Below are positions 49,519-58,592 of a stretch of 64,000 bases of DNA, one piece after another. The notes under the pieces were generated by a model that was given only the letters and a program-made list of their open reading frames with translations, was not told where the DNA came from and ran no database searches. The stretch comes from CAXMMR01 sp965198995 (GTDB lineage Bacteria > Pseudomonadota > Alphaproteobacteria > Acetobacterales > Acetobacteraceae). Location of the stretch: contig CBDAQG010000002.1 in NCBI GenBank assembly GCA_965198995.1, positions 186,001 through 250,000 of the forward strand, written 5' to 3'. Position numbers and translations under genes: made by a program. Every line of letters starts with the position of its first letter. Position 1 is the stretch's first letter.

Positions 49519-49782
49519 GGAGGCAGGGAAGGCCAGGAGCTCTGCTCCTGGACCCGTCACGCGCAGGCGTGCATGCGCACGACACGCGCGCAGGCGTGCA
49601 TTCGCACGACGGGACCCGCGGCCCCGAACCCAATTATCAGGAGTCCCAGGCTCGCTCTGTCTTGCTCGGCGAAGCCAATCAATCCTGCCTCCACACAGCC
49701 CAAGCTCGCCGGTCACAATGAATCATAAATGGATTTCAAAGGCTCCGCCTTTGATGGGGTCAAGGGGCAAAGCCCCTTGCCT
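49519..49782. repeat. Composite dispersed palindromic element, family A, copy 3
   Basis: Reverse orientation relative to copy 1. From the left: CAGGAGC/GCTCCTG stem, two copies of CGCAGGCGTGCAT-like sequence, a GCTCGGCGAAGCCAA block also seen at 9030 and 61030, then AAAGGC/GCCTTT and CAAGGGGC/GCCCCTTG stems. Its right part carries an ATG followed by an open stretch (MDFKGSAF) in frame with the next gene. Confidence 0.82.
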
Positions 49783-51909
49783 TTGACTTACCTACCTTTG
49801 CTGCCGATCTGGCTGCTGGTTGTTCTTGCGGTCCTTTGCCTGCTGGCGACGGCTGCCGGGGCGATCCGCCACGCTCGTGGTTGGATGCTGCGGGGCCTGG
49901 CGTTCCTCCTCCTGCTGGTCTGGCTGAGCGGGCCGTCGCTGGTTCGGGCGCGCAGTGAGGGGCTGGGCGATATCGGGTTGCTGGTGGTCGACCACAGCGC
50001 CTCGATGCGCATCGGGGATCGGGCGGCGTTGGCTGAGCGGGCGCGGGCGGGGTTGCTGGCGGCGGCGGCGCGGTTGCCGGGGCTGGAGCTGCGGACGCTG
50101 GACGTGCCGGAGGCGGGGCATGACGGGACGCGGCTGTTTGCCGCGGTGCAGGCGGCGCAGGCGAGCATTCCGGCGGATCGGTTTGCCGGCGTCATCGCCG
50201 TCACCGACGGGATCGTGAGCGATCCGCCGGTGGCGGCGCCGCCAGGGTCGTCTGCTGTGCCGCTGCAGGTGCTGATCCCGGCGCGGGGTGAGCAGGTGGA
50301 CCGGCGGCTGCGGCTGATCGAGGCGCCGGGGTTCGGCATCGTGCATCAGTCGGCCAACATCCGGGCGGTGGTGGAGGATTTGGGGCCGGTGCCGGCGGGC
50401 GACGCCGACCGCGTGGTCGAGGTGACGGTGGAGCGTGACGGCGCGGCGGTGGAGACGCGGCGGGTGCATCCGGGCGAGGCGTTCGGGCTTGACGTGCCGA
50501 TCGCGCATGCCGGGCCGACGGTGGTGTCGCTGCGGGCGGCGGCGCTGGCCGGCGAGGTGTCGACGCTGAACAACCAGGCGGTGGTGAGCCTGCAGGGGGT
50601 GCGTGACCGGCTGCGGGTGCTGCTGGTGTCCGGCGAGCCGAACCAGGGGGAGCGGAGCTGGCGGCGGCTGCTGCGGGCGGACCCGGCGATCGACCTGGTG
50701 CACTTCACCATTCTGCGCCGGCCGGACCAGGTGGACCCGACGCCGATCTCCGAATTGGCGCTGATCCCGTTCCCGATGCAGGAGCTGTTCGAGGACAAGA
50801 TCGGGCTGTTCGACCTGATCGTGCTCGACCGGTTCGCCGACCAGGACGTGCTGCCGCGGGCCTATCTGGCGCGCATTGCCGACTACGTGCGCGGGGGTGG
50901 CGGGCTGTTGCTGACGGCGGGGCCGGAGTTTGCCGGGCCGGAGAGCCTGGACCACACGCCGCTGGCTGACGTGCTGCCGGCGCATGCGGCGGGGAGCACG
51001 AGCGAGGGCGAGTTCCGGCCGGCGCTGACGCCGCTTGGGCTGCTGCATCCGGTGACGCAGGACCTGCCGGGCGGGCCGGCCGACGCGGCGGCGATGCCGG
51101 GCTGGGGGCCTTGGTTTCGCTCGATCGACGTGCTGCCGCCGGACGCGCCGGGCTCCGGCGGGGGGTCGGCGCCGCAACTGCTCATGCAGACCGGCAAGGG
51201 TGCGGGTGGGGGCGAGAGCGGGCGGCCGCTGCTGCTGCTTGACCGGGTGGCGCAGGGGCGGGTGGCGATGCTGCTGTCCGACCAGGCGTGGCTGTGGTCG
51301 CGCCGGCTCGACGGTGGTGGCCCGGAGGCGGAGCTGGCGCGGCGGGTGGCGCACTGGCTGATGGCGGAGCCGCAGCTCGAGGAGGAGCAGCTTCATGCGA
51401 CGATCGGCGGCGGCGAGCTGCGGGTCGAGCGGCGCAGCGTGCTGCAGGGGGGTGCGCTGCCGGCGGTGACGGTGACCTCGCCGGAGGGTGCGACGAGCCG
51501 GGTGGTGCTGCAATCGGCGGGGTCGGGGGTGGCGAGCGGGCGTGCGGCGGTGGGTGGGGGCGAGCAGGCGGGGGCGTGGCGGGTCAGCGACGGCACCCGC
51601 GTCGCCTTTGCGGTGCAGGGCATGGAGGATCCGGCGGAGTATGCCGACTTGCGGGCGAGTGCGAGCGTGCTGGGGGGTGCGGCCGCGGCCTCGGGCGGGG
51701 GGGTGCACTGGCTGGGGCGGGACGGGGTGCCGGCGCTGCGGCGGGTTGAGGTGGGGGCGGCGGCGAGCGGCGACGGGTGGGTTGGCCTGGCGCGTCGGCA
51801 TGCGCGACGGCGGACCGGGGCGGCGGCGGTGGCGCTGCTGCCGCCCTGGCTCGCGCTGTCGCTGATCGGCGGCGCGATGGTGCTGGCCTGGCGGCGCGAG
51901 ATGGCTTGA
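49783..51909 (+). CDS. VWA/glutamine-amidotransferase-like membrane protein of the MoxR operon
   Basis: About 708 residues from the TTG at 49783, the first start after the repeat; the frame is open to the ATG at 49729 inside the element, which lacks a ribosome binding site. Two N-terminal helices (LLPIWLLVVLAVLCLLATAA, GLAFLLLLVWLSG) precede a VWA-like domain (LLVVDHSASMRIGD, DxSxS) and a class-I glutamine-amidotransferase-like region with FDLIVLDRFADQDVLP and GGGLLLTAGPEFAGPESL, ending with a last helix (LLPPWLALSLIGGAMVLAW). Such proteins are usual after DUF4159 in MoxR operons, but here the element separates the two genes. Confidence 0.82.
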   Translation: MTYLPLLPIWLLVVLAVLCLLATAAGAIRHARGWMLRGLAFLLLLVWLSGPSLVRARSEGLGDIGLLVVDHSASMRIGDRAALAERARAGLLAAAARLPGLELRTLDVPEAGHDGTRLFAAVQAAQASIPADRFAGVIAVTDGIVSDPPVAAPPGSSAVPLQVLIPARGEQVDRRLRLIEAPGFGIVHQSANIRAVVEDLGPVPAGDADRVVEVTVERDGAAVETRRVHPGEAFGLDVPIAHAGPTVVSLRAAALAGEVSTLNNQAVVSLQGVRDRLRVLLVSGEPNQGERSWRRLLRADPAIDLVHFTILRRPDQVDPTPISELALIPFPMQELFEDKIGLFDLIVLDRFADQDVLPRAYLARIADYVRGGGGLLLTAGPEFAGPESLDHTPLADVLPAHAAGSTSEGEFRPALTPLGLLHPVTQDLPGGPADAAAMPGWGPWFRSIDVLPPDAPGSGGGSAPQLLMQTGKGAGGGESGRPLLLLDRVAQGRVAMLLSDQAWLWSRRLDGGGPEAELARRVAHWLMAEPQLEEEQLHATIGGGELRVERRSVLQGGALPAVTVTSPEGATSRVVLQSAGSGVASGRAAVGGGEQAGAWRVSDGTRVAFAVQGMEDPAEYADLRASASVLGGAAAASGGGVHWLGRDGVPALRRVEVGAAASGDGWVGLARRHARRRTGAAAVALLPPWLALSLIGGAMVLAWRREMA

Positions 51910-51962
51910 AGCGGGGCTGGCGATGCCTATCCTGAAGCCTGGCCTGACGGCTGGGGCCAGCG

Positions 51963-52496
51963 ATGACGAGGTGGCGTGCCTTCCGCAATGTAGAGCCATC
52001 CCCACGCGAGGTCTCGCCCGGCTCGATGCCGGCGCTGTTCGGGCTGCTCGGGCTGTGCCTGCTCGTGGGCCTTTGCGACTCGGTGTTTACCCGCAGCGGC
52101 CGGGCCGGCTGGTATGATTTGCAAGCGCATCCGGCCGGCACGCCGCCGGACTGGGTGTTTCCGGTGGTGTGGTCGGCGCTCTACGTGCTGATGGCGGTGG
52201 CTGCCTGGCTGGTTTGGCGGCATGCCGGGTTTGCCCGACGGGCGCATTACCGGGGGCTGCGGCTGTGGGGCTGGCAGCTGTTTGCCAATGCGCTGTGGAC
52301 GCCGGCGTTCTTCGGGCTGCATCAGCCGGGATTGGCGCTGGCGGTGATCGTGGCGCTGTTCGTGCTGGTGGGCGCGACGTGCCGGGCGTTCTGGCGGGTG
52401 GACCGGGTGGCGGCGGCGCTGCTGGTGCCGTATCTGGCGTGGGTCGGCTATGCCGGCTGGCTGACGGCGGGTTTCTGGTGGCTCAACCGGGGCTGA
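51963..52496 (+). CDS. tspO: TspO/MBR-family tryptophan-rich sensor
   Basis: A 177-residue five-helix membrane protein. Family marks are PPDWVFPVVWSALYVLMAVAAWLVW, LWGWQLFANALWTPAFFGL and the late PYLAWVGYAGWLTAGFWWLN, rich in conserved tryptophans. TspO binds porphyrins and related ligands and modulates tetrapyrrole-linked processes. The N-terminus (about 20 residues before MPALFGLLGL) is longer than normal; 52026 is an alternative start. Confidence 0.92.
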   Translation: MTRWRAFRNVEPSPREVSPGSMPALFGLLGLCLLVGLCDSVFTRSGRAGWYDLQAHPAGTPPDWVFPVVWSALYVLMAVAAWLVWRHAGFARRAHYRGLRLWGWQLFANALWTPAFFGLHQPGLALAVIVALFVLVGATCRAFWRVDRVAAALLVPYLAWVGYAGWLTAGFWWLNRG

Positions 52497-52536
52497 GCCT
52501 GTAAGACGCGGCCGACCCAGTCAGCGAGCCCGACCG

Positions 52537-53109
52537 ATGTTCCAAGCCGTTCGCCTGAGCCTGCTCTGCGCCGCCCTGCTGACCTGTGCCGCGCCGGCGG
52601 CGATGGCGCAGCTCAGCGCCGGAGCGCCGGGAACGCAGGGCCAGGGCCAGGGCCAGGGTAAGAAGGAGGACGTGCCCGAGCCGCCGCCGCCGGCGATCCC
52701 GGGCGCGCAGTCCTCGCCCGACCTGGTGGCGCCGGCGAGCAAGCCGGCGGCGGAGATGAACCCGAACGACGCGCTGTTCGACAGCATCAGCCGCGGCGAC
52801 CTGGCGGCGGCGCGCGACGCCGTGAACCGCGGCGCCGACCTCAACGCGCACAACGTGCTCGGCCAGTCGCCGCTGGACAGCTCGATCGATCTCAATCGGA
52901 GCGACATTACCTTCCTGCTGATGTCGCTGCGGCCGAGCACCAGCACGCCGGGCGGCAGCGAGGACGGACAGGCCGAGCAGGCGTCGACGGTGCGGGCGGT
53001 CAAGAAGCCGCGGGCGCGGCCGCCGGTGCGGACCGTCAGCCTGCCGCAGCGATCGAGCGATGGTGGGACGCCTAATCCTGCGGTGGGGTTTTTGGGGTTT
53101 GGGAAGTAA
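52537..53109 (+). CDS. Secreted ankyrin-repeat protein
   Basis: A 190-residue protein with a signal peptide (LSLLCAALLTCAAPAAMAQ) and a short GQGQGQG stretch, then one to two ankyrin units (NDALFDSISRGDLAAARDAV, NRGADLNAHNVLGQSPLD). The tail is basic and proline-rich. Short periplasmic ankyrin proteins of this type are common in Acetobacteraceae; partner unknown. It ends at the family B element. Confidence 0.8.
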   Translation: MFQAVRLSLLCAALLTCAAPAAMAQLSAGAPGTQGQGQGQGKKEDVPEPPPPAIPGAQSSPDLVAPASKPAAEMNPNDALFDSISRGDLAAARDAVNRGADLNAHNVLGQSPLDSSIDLNRSDITFLLMSLRPSTSTPGGSEDGQAEQASTVRAVKKPRARPPVRTVSLPQRSSDGGTPNPAVGFLGFGK

Positions 53110-53205
53110 GGAAGGGCTTCTTTTTTGAAAAAAAGAAGCAAAAAACTTTTACTGATTAAACCAAAGTTTTTTGGTCCTTTTTTTCAAAAAAGGACTGCTT
53201 TCTTA
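53109..53205. repeat. A/T hairpin element, family B, copy 3
   Basis: Two hairpins (11-bp GCTTCTTTTTT / AAAAAAGAAGC, and GTCCTTTTTTT.../AAAAAAGGAC) with an outer AAAAAACTTTT / AAAGTTTTTT repeat, between convergent genes. It probably ends transcription from both sides. Confidence 0.85.
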
Positions 53206-54291
53206 CTCTGCTGCCATTGCTAGCGGCTCGCTCACCCCGCTGTTGCGCAGTAAGGCCCGCAACTTACGAATAACCGGGAAGACTTCCTGGTTCCAGTCGC
53301 CGCCTTGGGCGTCGTGGGCGGCTTGCTCCTGCTCGACGATGTCGCGGTCTTCCTTGAAGATGCGCTCGGTGAAGACGATCAGCAGCGGCCAGAGCGCGTC
53401 CAGCAGGCCGGGGATCTTCGGCTTGTGCACTGAGAGCAGGCCGAAGGTGCGCACCCGGCGCTGCTCGCGGTCGAGTGGGGTGTGGGTGATCCACAGGTCC
53501 ATGACCGGCACGGCGCTGTCGGTGACGATGCGCAGCGTCTGATAGGGGTATTCGGTGCGGATCGTCATGACGTCGCGGTCGCCGGTGGCGTTGCCGTTGC
53601 CGCGGCGCTGGCCGAACACCAGCGCCTCGCCGAGCGGCTGCTTGCCGCCTAACCGGGCGAAGGTGTATTTCGCCTCGACCCAGCCCTCGCCGGCGGCCTG
53701 GCCGACGAAGCGCGGGCGGATCTGGCCCATCAGGCGGCGGTGCAGGAACTGATGGTTCATGTCCATCAGGTTCTCGTGCATGAAGCTGTAGTGGCAGTCG
53801 ACCTCGTGGCCGAAGCGGCGGGTTTTGTAGGCCGGGTTGGCGGCCGAGCCGAAGGCGGGCAGCTTTGTGCTCGCGGCCAGCGCCGGGTCGCCGGGGAACA
53901 CCAGGAGTAGGCCCTCCTGTTCGACCACCGGGTAGGACCGCACACCGTTCGGCAGGCGCACGCCGTCGGCCGAGCGGCCGAGATAGGGCACGTCGGTGCA
54001 GGCGCCGGCGCAGTCATAGGTCCAGCCGTGATAGCCGCAGCGGATGCCCTGGCCGTCGATCACGCCGTCGCTGAGCGGCACCTGGCGATGGGCGCAGCGG
54101 TCCTCGAGCGCGAAGATCGGGCCGGTGCGGGGGCGGGCGAGGACGATCGGCTGGCCGGCGAAGCTGACGGCGAGCGGCTTGCCGGTCTTGAGCTCGCGCG
54201 ACCAGGCGACCGGATGCCAGAACTCCGGGCTGATGGCGACGCGGCGTAGGTCGCGCTCGCGTCCGTCTGCCGTTGCGATACCCTGATCCAT
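53203..54291 (-). CDS. Rieske 2Fe-2S aromatic-ring-oxygenase-type protein
   Basis: A 362-residue Rieske oxygenase alpha subunit. The Rieske centre is C66-x-H68 and C85-x2-H88 (CAHRQVPLSDG ... RCGYHGW). The mononuclear iron ligands lie in ENLMDMNHQFLHRR. The C-terminal part is of the shorter oxygenase type (Pobb/vanillate demethylase and related). No reductase gene is nearby. The ATG at 54291 is chosen for GGAGGG 3 bases ahead; an earlier ATG at 54312 adds MLQGGGL. Substrate unknown. Confidence 0.88.
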   Translation of the reverse strand: MDQGIATADGRERDLRRVAISPEFWHPVAWSRELKTGKPLAVSFAGQPIVLARPRTGPIFALEDRCAHRQVPLSDGVIDGQGIRCGYHGWTYDCAGACTDVPYLGRSADGVRLPNGVRSYPVVEQEGLLLVFPGDPALAASTKLPAFGSAANPAYKTRRFGHEVDCHYSFMHENLMDMNHQFLHRRLMGQIRPRFVGQAAGEGWVEAKYTFARLGGKQPLGEALVFGQRRGNGNATGDRDVMTIRTEYPYQTLRIVTDSAVPVMDLWITHTPLDREQRRVRTFGLLSVHKPKIPGLLDALWPLLIVFTERIFKEDRDIVEQEQAAHDAQGGDWNQEVFPVIRKLRALLRNSGVSEPLAMAAE

Positions 54292-54494
54292 CAACCCTCC
54301 GCCCTGCAGCATCGCTGCGACCTCGGCGCGACCCTAGCCGTACCGTCCGGTCGCGCAAATGGTGGCGAGAGATGGGCGCGCCACCAGTTCAAGGGCGAGA
54401 TCATGCCCGAATGCCGCACGCCCATGGAGCCTCACCGCATGTCCACGCCGTCTCGCCGCACGCCTCGCCACGCCTTGCCGGGCCCGGCGCGCTG

Positions 54495-55565
54495 ATGCGC
54501 GTTCTCGTCACCGGCGCCGGCGGCCTGCTGGGGGGAGAGCTCGCCGGGCTGCTGGCCGAGCGCGGCCACGGCGTGATCGGGCTCGTGCATCAGAACCCGG
54601 CGGTCCGGCGCAATGACGGCAGCCCGGTGGCGGCGGCGCCATGGACGGGGATGCTGCCCGAGGGCGGCCGGGTGGTCAGCCTCAAGGGCGACGTGCGGCA
54701 GCGGGGCTTCGGCCTGGACGGGGCGGCGCGGGAGGCGCTGGGCGGCATCGATCTGGTGCTGCACTGCGCGGCGCTGACCGGCTTCGACCTGGACGCCGCG
54801 ACCTATGCCGCCGTCAACGAGCGCGGCACCGCGCATGCGATCGCGCTGGCGCGTGCCGCCGGTGCGCGGCTGCTGCACGTCAGCACGGCCTATGTCTGCG
54901 GCCAGCGCGGCGGCGTCGTGCTGGAGCGCGAGCTGGATTGCGGCCAGAGCTTCGCCAACGGCTACGAGGCGAGCAAGCTGCGCGCCGAGCAGCTTGTCGG
55001 CGCGGCGGTGGCCGACGGGCTGGACGCCTCGATCGCGCGGCCGTCGATCGTCGTCGGGCGCAGCAGCGACGGCACGGTGGGCGCGTTCGACAACGTCTAT
55101 GCCTTCGTCCGCCTGGTCACCGGCGGGCATGTGCGGGTGCTGCCGGTGCAGGCCGGGGCGAGCCTCGACATGGTGCCGATCGACCATGTCGCCGCCGGGC
55201 TGCTGGCGATGGCCGAGAACGGCGCGGCGGTGCGCGGCCGGACGCTGCACCTGGTGTCGGGTGCGCCGGTGCCGCTGACGACGCTGATCGCGGTCGGCGC
55301 CGGTTACCCGCAGTTCTTCGTGCCTGAGGTGGTGGACGAGGCGTCGTTCAAGGCGGAGGCGCTGCGGCCGTCGGAGCAGCGGCTGTTCCGCCAGGTGACG
55401 CGGCTCTATGCGAACTACCTGTGCCGGGCGCCGCGCTTCGACGCCGCGGAGGCTCACCGGCTCGGTTTACACTGTCCGCCGACGGGCGAGGCGTTCCTGC
55501 GCCGGATGGTCGATTACGGCATCGGCTGCGGCTATTTCAAAGCGGCGCGCAGCGTGGCGGTGTGA
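54495..55565 (+). CDS. NAD(P)-dependent epimerase/reductase (extended SDR)
   Basis: A 356-residue extended short-chain dehydrogenase. The Rossmann motif is VTGAGGLLGGELAGLL (TGxxGxxG), the catalytic tyrosine-lysine pair YEASKLRAE, and LVLHCAALTGFD and HVSTAYVCG resemble the male-sterility/reductase group. It is divergent from the Rieske gene with about 200 bp between. Substrate unknown; a fatty-acyl or polyketide reductase is one option. Confidence 0.87.
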   Translation: MRVLVTGAGGLLGGELAGLLAERGHGVIGLVHQNPAVRRNDGSPVAAAPWTGMLPEGGRVVSLKGDVRQRGFGLDGAAREALGGIDLVLHCAALTGFDLDAATYAAVNERGTAHAIALARAAGARLLHVSTAYVCGQRGGVVLERELDCGQSFANGYEASKLRAEQLVGAAVADGLDASIARPSIVVGRSSDGTVGAFDNVYAFVRLVTGGHVRVLPVQAGASLDMVPIDHVAAGLLAMAENGAAVRGRTLHLVSGAPVPLTTLIAVGAGYPQFFVPEVVDEASFKAEALRPSEQRLFRQVTRLYANYLCRAPRFDAAEAHRLGLHCPPTGEAFLRRMVDYGIGCGYFKAARSVAV

Positions 55566-55566
55566 C

Positions 55567-55625
55567 GGAAGCGGTCCTTTTTTGGAAAAAGAAGACCTGG
55601 CTTGCTTGGCCAAGTCTTCTCAGAT
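55567..55625. repeat. A/T hairpin element, family B, copy 4 (short)
   Basis: A shortened copy with GTCCTTTTTT/GGAAAAAGAAGAC and an AAGACCTGGC.../GGCCAAGTCTT inverted repeat, between the convergent SDR and S53 genes. Confidence 0.7.
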
Positions 55626-55636
55626 GCGAAGCTCGA

Positions 55637-57340
55637 CTACTTGCCGAGGTCGGTGACGAGCTGGTCGACGATGATGGTGCCGAGGCCGGTGGTCAGGTCG
55701 TAGCCCGGGCCGGCGGTGTAGGCGCCGTTGGCGCCGAGCAGGATGTCGTGAAAGCCGCCCTCGGGGTAGGTGCCGGTGACGCCGGTGCCGTCATAGAGGC
55801 TGTAGAGCAGCGGCGAGGCGTAGCCGACCTTCCAATCTTTGTTCAGCACCCGCGCCCAGGCGCCGAGTGCGAGCGGCGAGGACAGGCTGGTGCCGCCGAC
55901 GCCTTCCTCCACGCCGTTTACGTAGACCTGGGCGCCGCTCTCCGGGTCGGCGTCGTAGGCGATGTCCGGCACGCCGCGGTCGCCGGTGGTGGCGAGTGCG
56001 GTGACCGCCGCCTGCTGCCAGTAGGGGCTGGTCTCGAACTGCGACAGCCCGCCGCCGCCGGCATACCAGGCGACCTCGCTGCTGTAGCTGCCGTCGGCGT
56101 TGGTCAGCAGGGTCGTGCCGCCAACGGCGACGACGTACGGGCTGGAGGCGGGATAGTTGACGAACGGTGCGCCGGCCGGGACGCCGTTCACGCCGACGAC
56201 GCTGACCGGGCAGAACGAGCCGGTGTCGCCGGCGGAGGCGAAGAAGGTCTGGCCCTGGGCGGCGCCCTCGTTGAACATCTCGTCGTCGATCACCATCGAG
56301 CCGTCAATGTAGGGGAAGACTTCGCATTCGCCGAGCGAGGCGCTGGCGGCGCGGGCGCGGTCGTCGGTGACGACGCGCGAGAAGTCGAGCGCGAGGTCGG
56401 AGTCCGTCAGCGAGGTGGTGGTGTAGAACAGCAGCTCCTTGACCGAGTTCGCCATGCCGGTGGAGTACTGGCTGTCGAGGTCCCACTCGTCCTGGCCGGA
56501 GACGTCGGGGCTGGCGAGCCCGACGGTGACCACGCCGACCGGGCTCTGCGGCAGGCCGAACGCCTTTTCGGCGATGCGCAGGTCGGAGATCACCGGGGCC
56601 ATGTTGCCCTCGGTGATGAGGCCGATGACCGTGCAGCAGGCGGCGCCGGTGTCGGCGGCGTTGTAGATGGTCTGGAACTGCTTGGGCGTGTAGCTGACGG
56701 CGTATTGCGGCGGCGTCGGCAGCGCCGCCGGGGATGCAGTGGCCGAGCTCGCCGCGGTCACGTGCTTGGCGAACGGCTTCATCTGGCCGACCGAATTGAG
56801 GCCGAGCACGCCGACCACGAGGCCGCCGAGCGAGGACGGCACGGAGGCCGCCGCGGTGTTGATGAACAGGCTCTGGCCGGCCATCGAGACCATCTCGAGC
56901 TTGGTGTTGAAGGCGGTCTGCGCCATCGCGGCGGTGCCGGTGGCGCTGATCAGCAGCCCGTTCGGCTCGGCGACGATGTTGGTGAAGCCGGCGTTCTTCA
57001 GGTAGGTCGTCACGCTGGCGATCTGGGCGGCGCTGGGGCCGTAGTACCTGGCGAACTGGGCCGGGGTGAGGAACTTGCCGTAGGCCGCGCTCTTAGGGTC
57101 GTCCTCGGCCCAGATGTAGGCGTTGAGCGCCGCCTTCTGCTGGATCGCCAGGCCGACGCGCACGGTGATCGGCCGGGTGGATGGCATGGCGCCGAGGTCG
57201 GTCGCGCTGAGCAGCTGGCTGACGGCCAGCGCCTTGGTGGCGGTGGGCACCCAGACGGTGGCGGCGTGGGCGGACGCCAGGGTGCTGGTCGCCAGCAAGG
57301 CGAGGAGGGCGGTCCTGGAGGAGCGGGCGGGTCCGGTCAT
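55637..57340 (-). CDS. S53-family (sedolisin/kumamolisin) secreted protease
   Basis: A 567-residue serine-carboxyl protease. After a signal peptide (ALLALLATSTLASAHA) comes a long activation domain (to about residue 210) with FLTPAQFARYYGPS. The catalytic residues are the Glu and Asp of DEWDLDSQYS and the serine of GTSLSSPLALGAW, near residue 485. The C-terminal Ca2+ site is FHDILLGANGAYTAGPGYDLTTGLG. Family members act at acid pH, fitting an acid-tolerant organism. The ATG at 57340 gives the cleanest signal peptide. Confidence 0.92.
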   Translation of the reverse strand: MTGPARSSRTALLALLATSTLASAHAATVWVPTATKALAVSQLLSATDLGAMPSTRPITVRVGLAIQQKAALNAYIWAEDDPKSAAYGKFLTPAQFARYYGPSAAQIASVTTYLKNAGFTNIVAEPNGLLISATGTAAMAQTAFNTKLEMVSMAGQSLFINTAAASVPSSLGGLVVGVLGLNSVGQMKPFAKHVTAASSATASPAALPTPPQYAVSYTPKQFQTIYNAADTGAACCTVIGLITEGNMAPVISDLRIAEKAFGLPQSPVGVVTVGLASPDVSGQDEWDLDSQYSTGMANSVKELLFYTTTSLTDSDLALDFSRVVTDDRARAASASLGECEVFPYIDGSMVIDDEMFNEGAAQGQTFFASAGDTGSFCPVSVVGVNGVPAGAPFVNYPASSPYVVAVGGTTLLTNADGSYSSEVAWYAGGGGLSQFETSPYWQQAAVTALATTGDRGVPDIAYDADPESGAQVYVNGVEEGVGGTSLSSPLALGAWARVLNKDWKVGYASPLLYSLYDGTGVTGTYPEGGFHDILLGANGAYTAGPGYDLTTGLGTIIVDQLVTDLGK

Positions 57341-57498
57341 ATTGATCAGTGCCTCATGGCTGCGTACGGGGTTTCCCCGTTTTGCATACGACCGCATATT
57401 CTTTCCGGATGCTGTGCGGTCACGAAGTATCTCGCAACGTGACGGCTTGTGACGAGAGCTCCGCGGCGGGGCGCCGTGTCGATGAAAGGCGGACACTG

Positions 57499-58503
57499 AT
57501 GGACTGGCCAACGGAGACCGGCATGCAGCCGCTCGGCGACCTGCGTCTGGGCTCCGGCGAGGTGCTCGCCGACGCGCGGCTGAGCTGGAAGACCTATGGC
57601 CGGCTCTCGCCGGCGGGCGACAACGTGATCGTCTACCCGACTAGCTACACCGCCCAGCATGCCGACCAGGAGTGGCTCATCGGCCCTGACGGGGTGCTGG
57701 ACTCGACGCGCTGGTTCATCGTCGTGCCGGACATGTTCGCCAACGGGCTGTCCTCCAGCCCGTCGAACACCTCCGGCTATCCTGGCCTGGTCAGCGTCGC
57801 CGACAACGTGCGGGCGCAGCGGCGGCTGCTGGCCGAGCGCTTCGGGGTGGAGCGGGTGCACGCGGTCTACGGGTTCTCGATGGGGGCGATGCAGGCCTAT
57901 CACTGGGCGGCGCTGTTCCCCGCGCAGGTGGCGCGCGCCATCGTGGTGTGCGGCAGCGCCAGGACGTCGGTGCACAACCAGGTGTTTTTGCGCGGGCTGC
58001 TGGCGACGCTTGAGGCGGCGCCCGAGCATCTCGGCGGCGGCCGGTTCAGCGCCGAGCCGCGGGCGGCGCTGCGCGCCTTCGCCCGCATCTATGCCGGCTG
58101 GGCGATGAGCCAGGACTGGTATCGGGCCGGGCTGCACCTGCAGAGCGCGGCCTCGCTCGACGACTTCCTCGACCGGCAATGGGAGCCGGGCTTCACCGCC
58201 CGGACGGCGGCCGACCTCTACGCCCAGGCCTGGAGCTGGCACGAGGCGGACATCAGCGCCAATGCGCTGCATGGCGGCGACCTTGGGCGCGCGCTCGGCG
58301 CCATCGAGGCGCGGGTGCTGCTGATGCCGGGAAGCACCGACCTCTATTTCCGGGTGGCCGACAACGAGCAGGAGCTCGCCGGCCTGCGGCACGGCGCGCT
58401 GCGGCCGATCACGTCGATCTGGGGGCATGGCGCGGGCAGCCCGGGGCGTAGACCGGCGGATGCGGCGTTCCTGACGCAGACAGTGCGGGAGTGGCTGGAG
58501 TAA
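57499..58503 (+). CDS. Homoserine-O-acetyltransferase-like alpha/beta hydrolase
   Basis: A 334-residue protein of the MetX/homoserine acetyltransferase-like hydrolase group. The opening LGDLRLGSGEVLADARLSWKTYG and VIVYPTSYTAQHADQEWLIG are typical. The nucleophile elbow is YGFSMGAMQAYHWAALFP, and the acid and histidine are probably in LLMPGSTDLYF and SIWGHGAG. The MetX glycine signature differs, so acetyl transfer to homoserine is not certain. AGGCGG precedes the ATG. Confidence 0.86.
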   Translation: MDWPTETGMQPLGDLRLGSGEVLADARLSWKTYGRLSPAGDNVIVYPTSYTAQHADQEWLIGPDGVLDSTRWFIVVPDMFANGLSSSPSNTSGYPGLVSVADNVRAQRRLLAERFGVERVHAVYGFSMGAMQAYHWAALFPAQVARAIVVCGSARTSVHNQVFLRGLLATLEAAPEHLGGGRFSAEPRAALRAFARIYAGWAMSQDWYRAGLHLQSAASLDDFLDRQWEPGFTARTAADLYAQAWSWHEADISANALHGGDLGRALGAIEARVLLMPGSTDLYFRVADNEQELAGLRHGALRPITSIWGHGAGSPGRRPADAAFLTQTVREWLE

Positions 58504-58592
58504 GGACGGCAAAAAACTTTTGCTCTGCTGTCGCGCCTCTTAACGGGCAAACGTTTTTTGGTCCTTTTTTTCAAAAAAGGACTGCTTGCTTA
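58504..58592. repeat. A/T hairpin element, family B, copy 5
   Basis: AAAAAACTTTTGC / GCAAACGTTTTTT outer arms and the inner GTCCTTTTTTT.../AAAAAAGGAC hairpin, between convergent genes. Confidence 0.82.

Noticed and set aside
49729..49782. ATG in family A element as the start of the VWA/GATase-like gene
   Set aside because: The encoded MDFKGSAF peptide recurs ahead of unrelated genes and comes from the repeat; no ribosome binding site precedes it.
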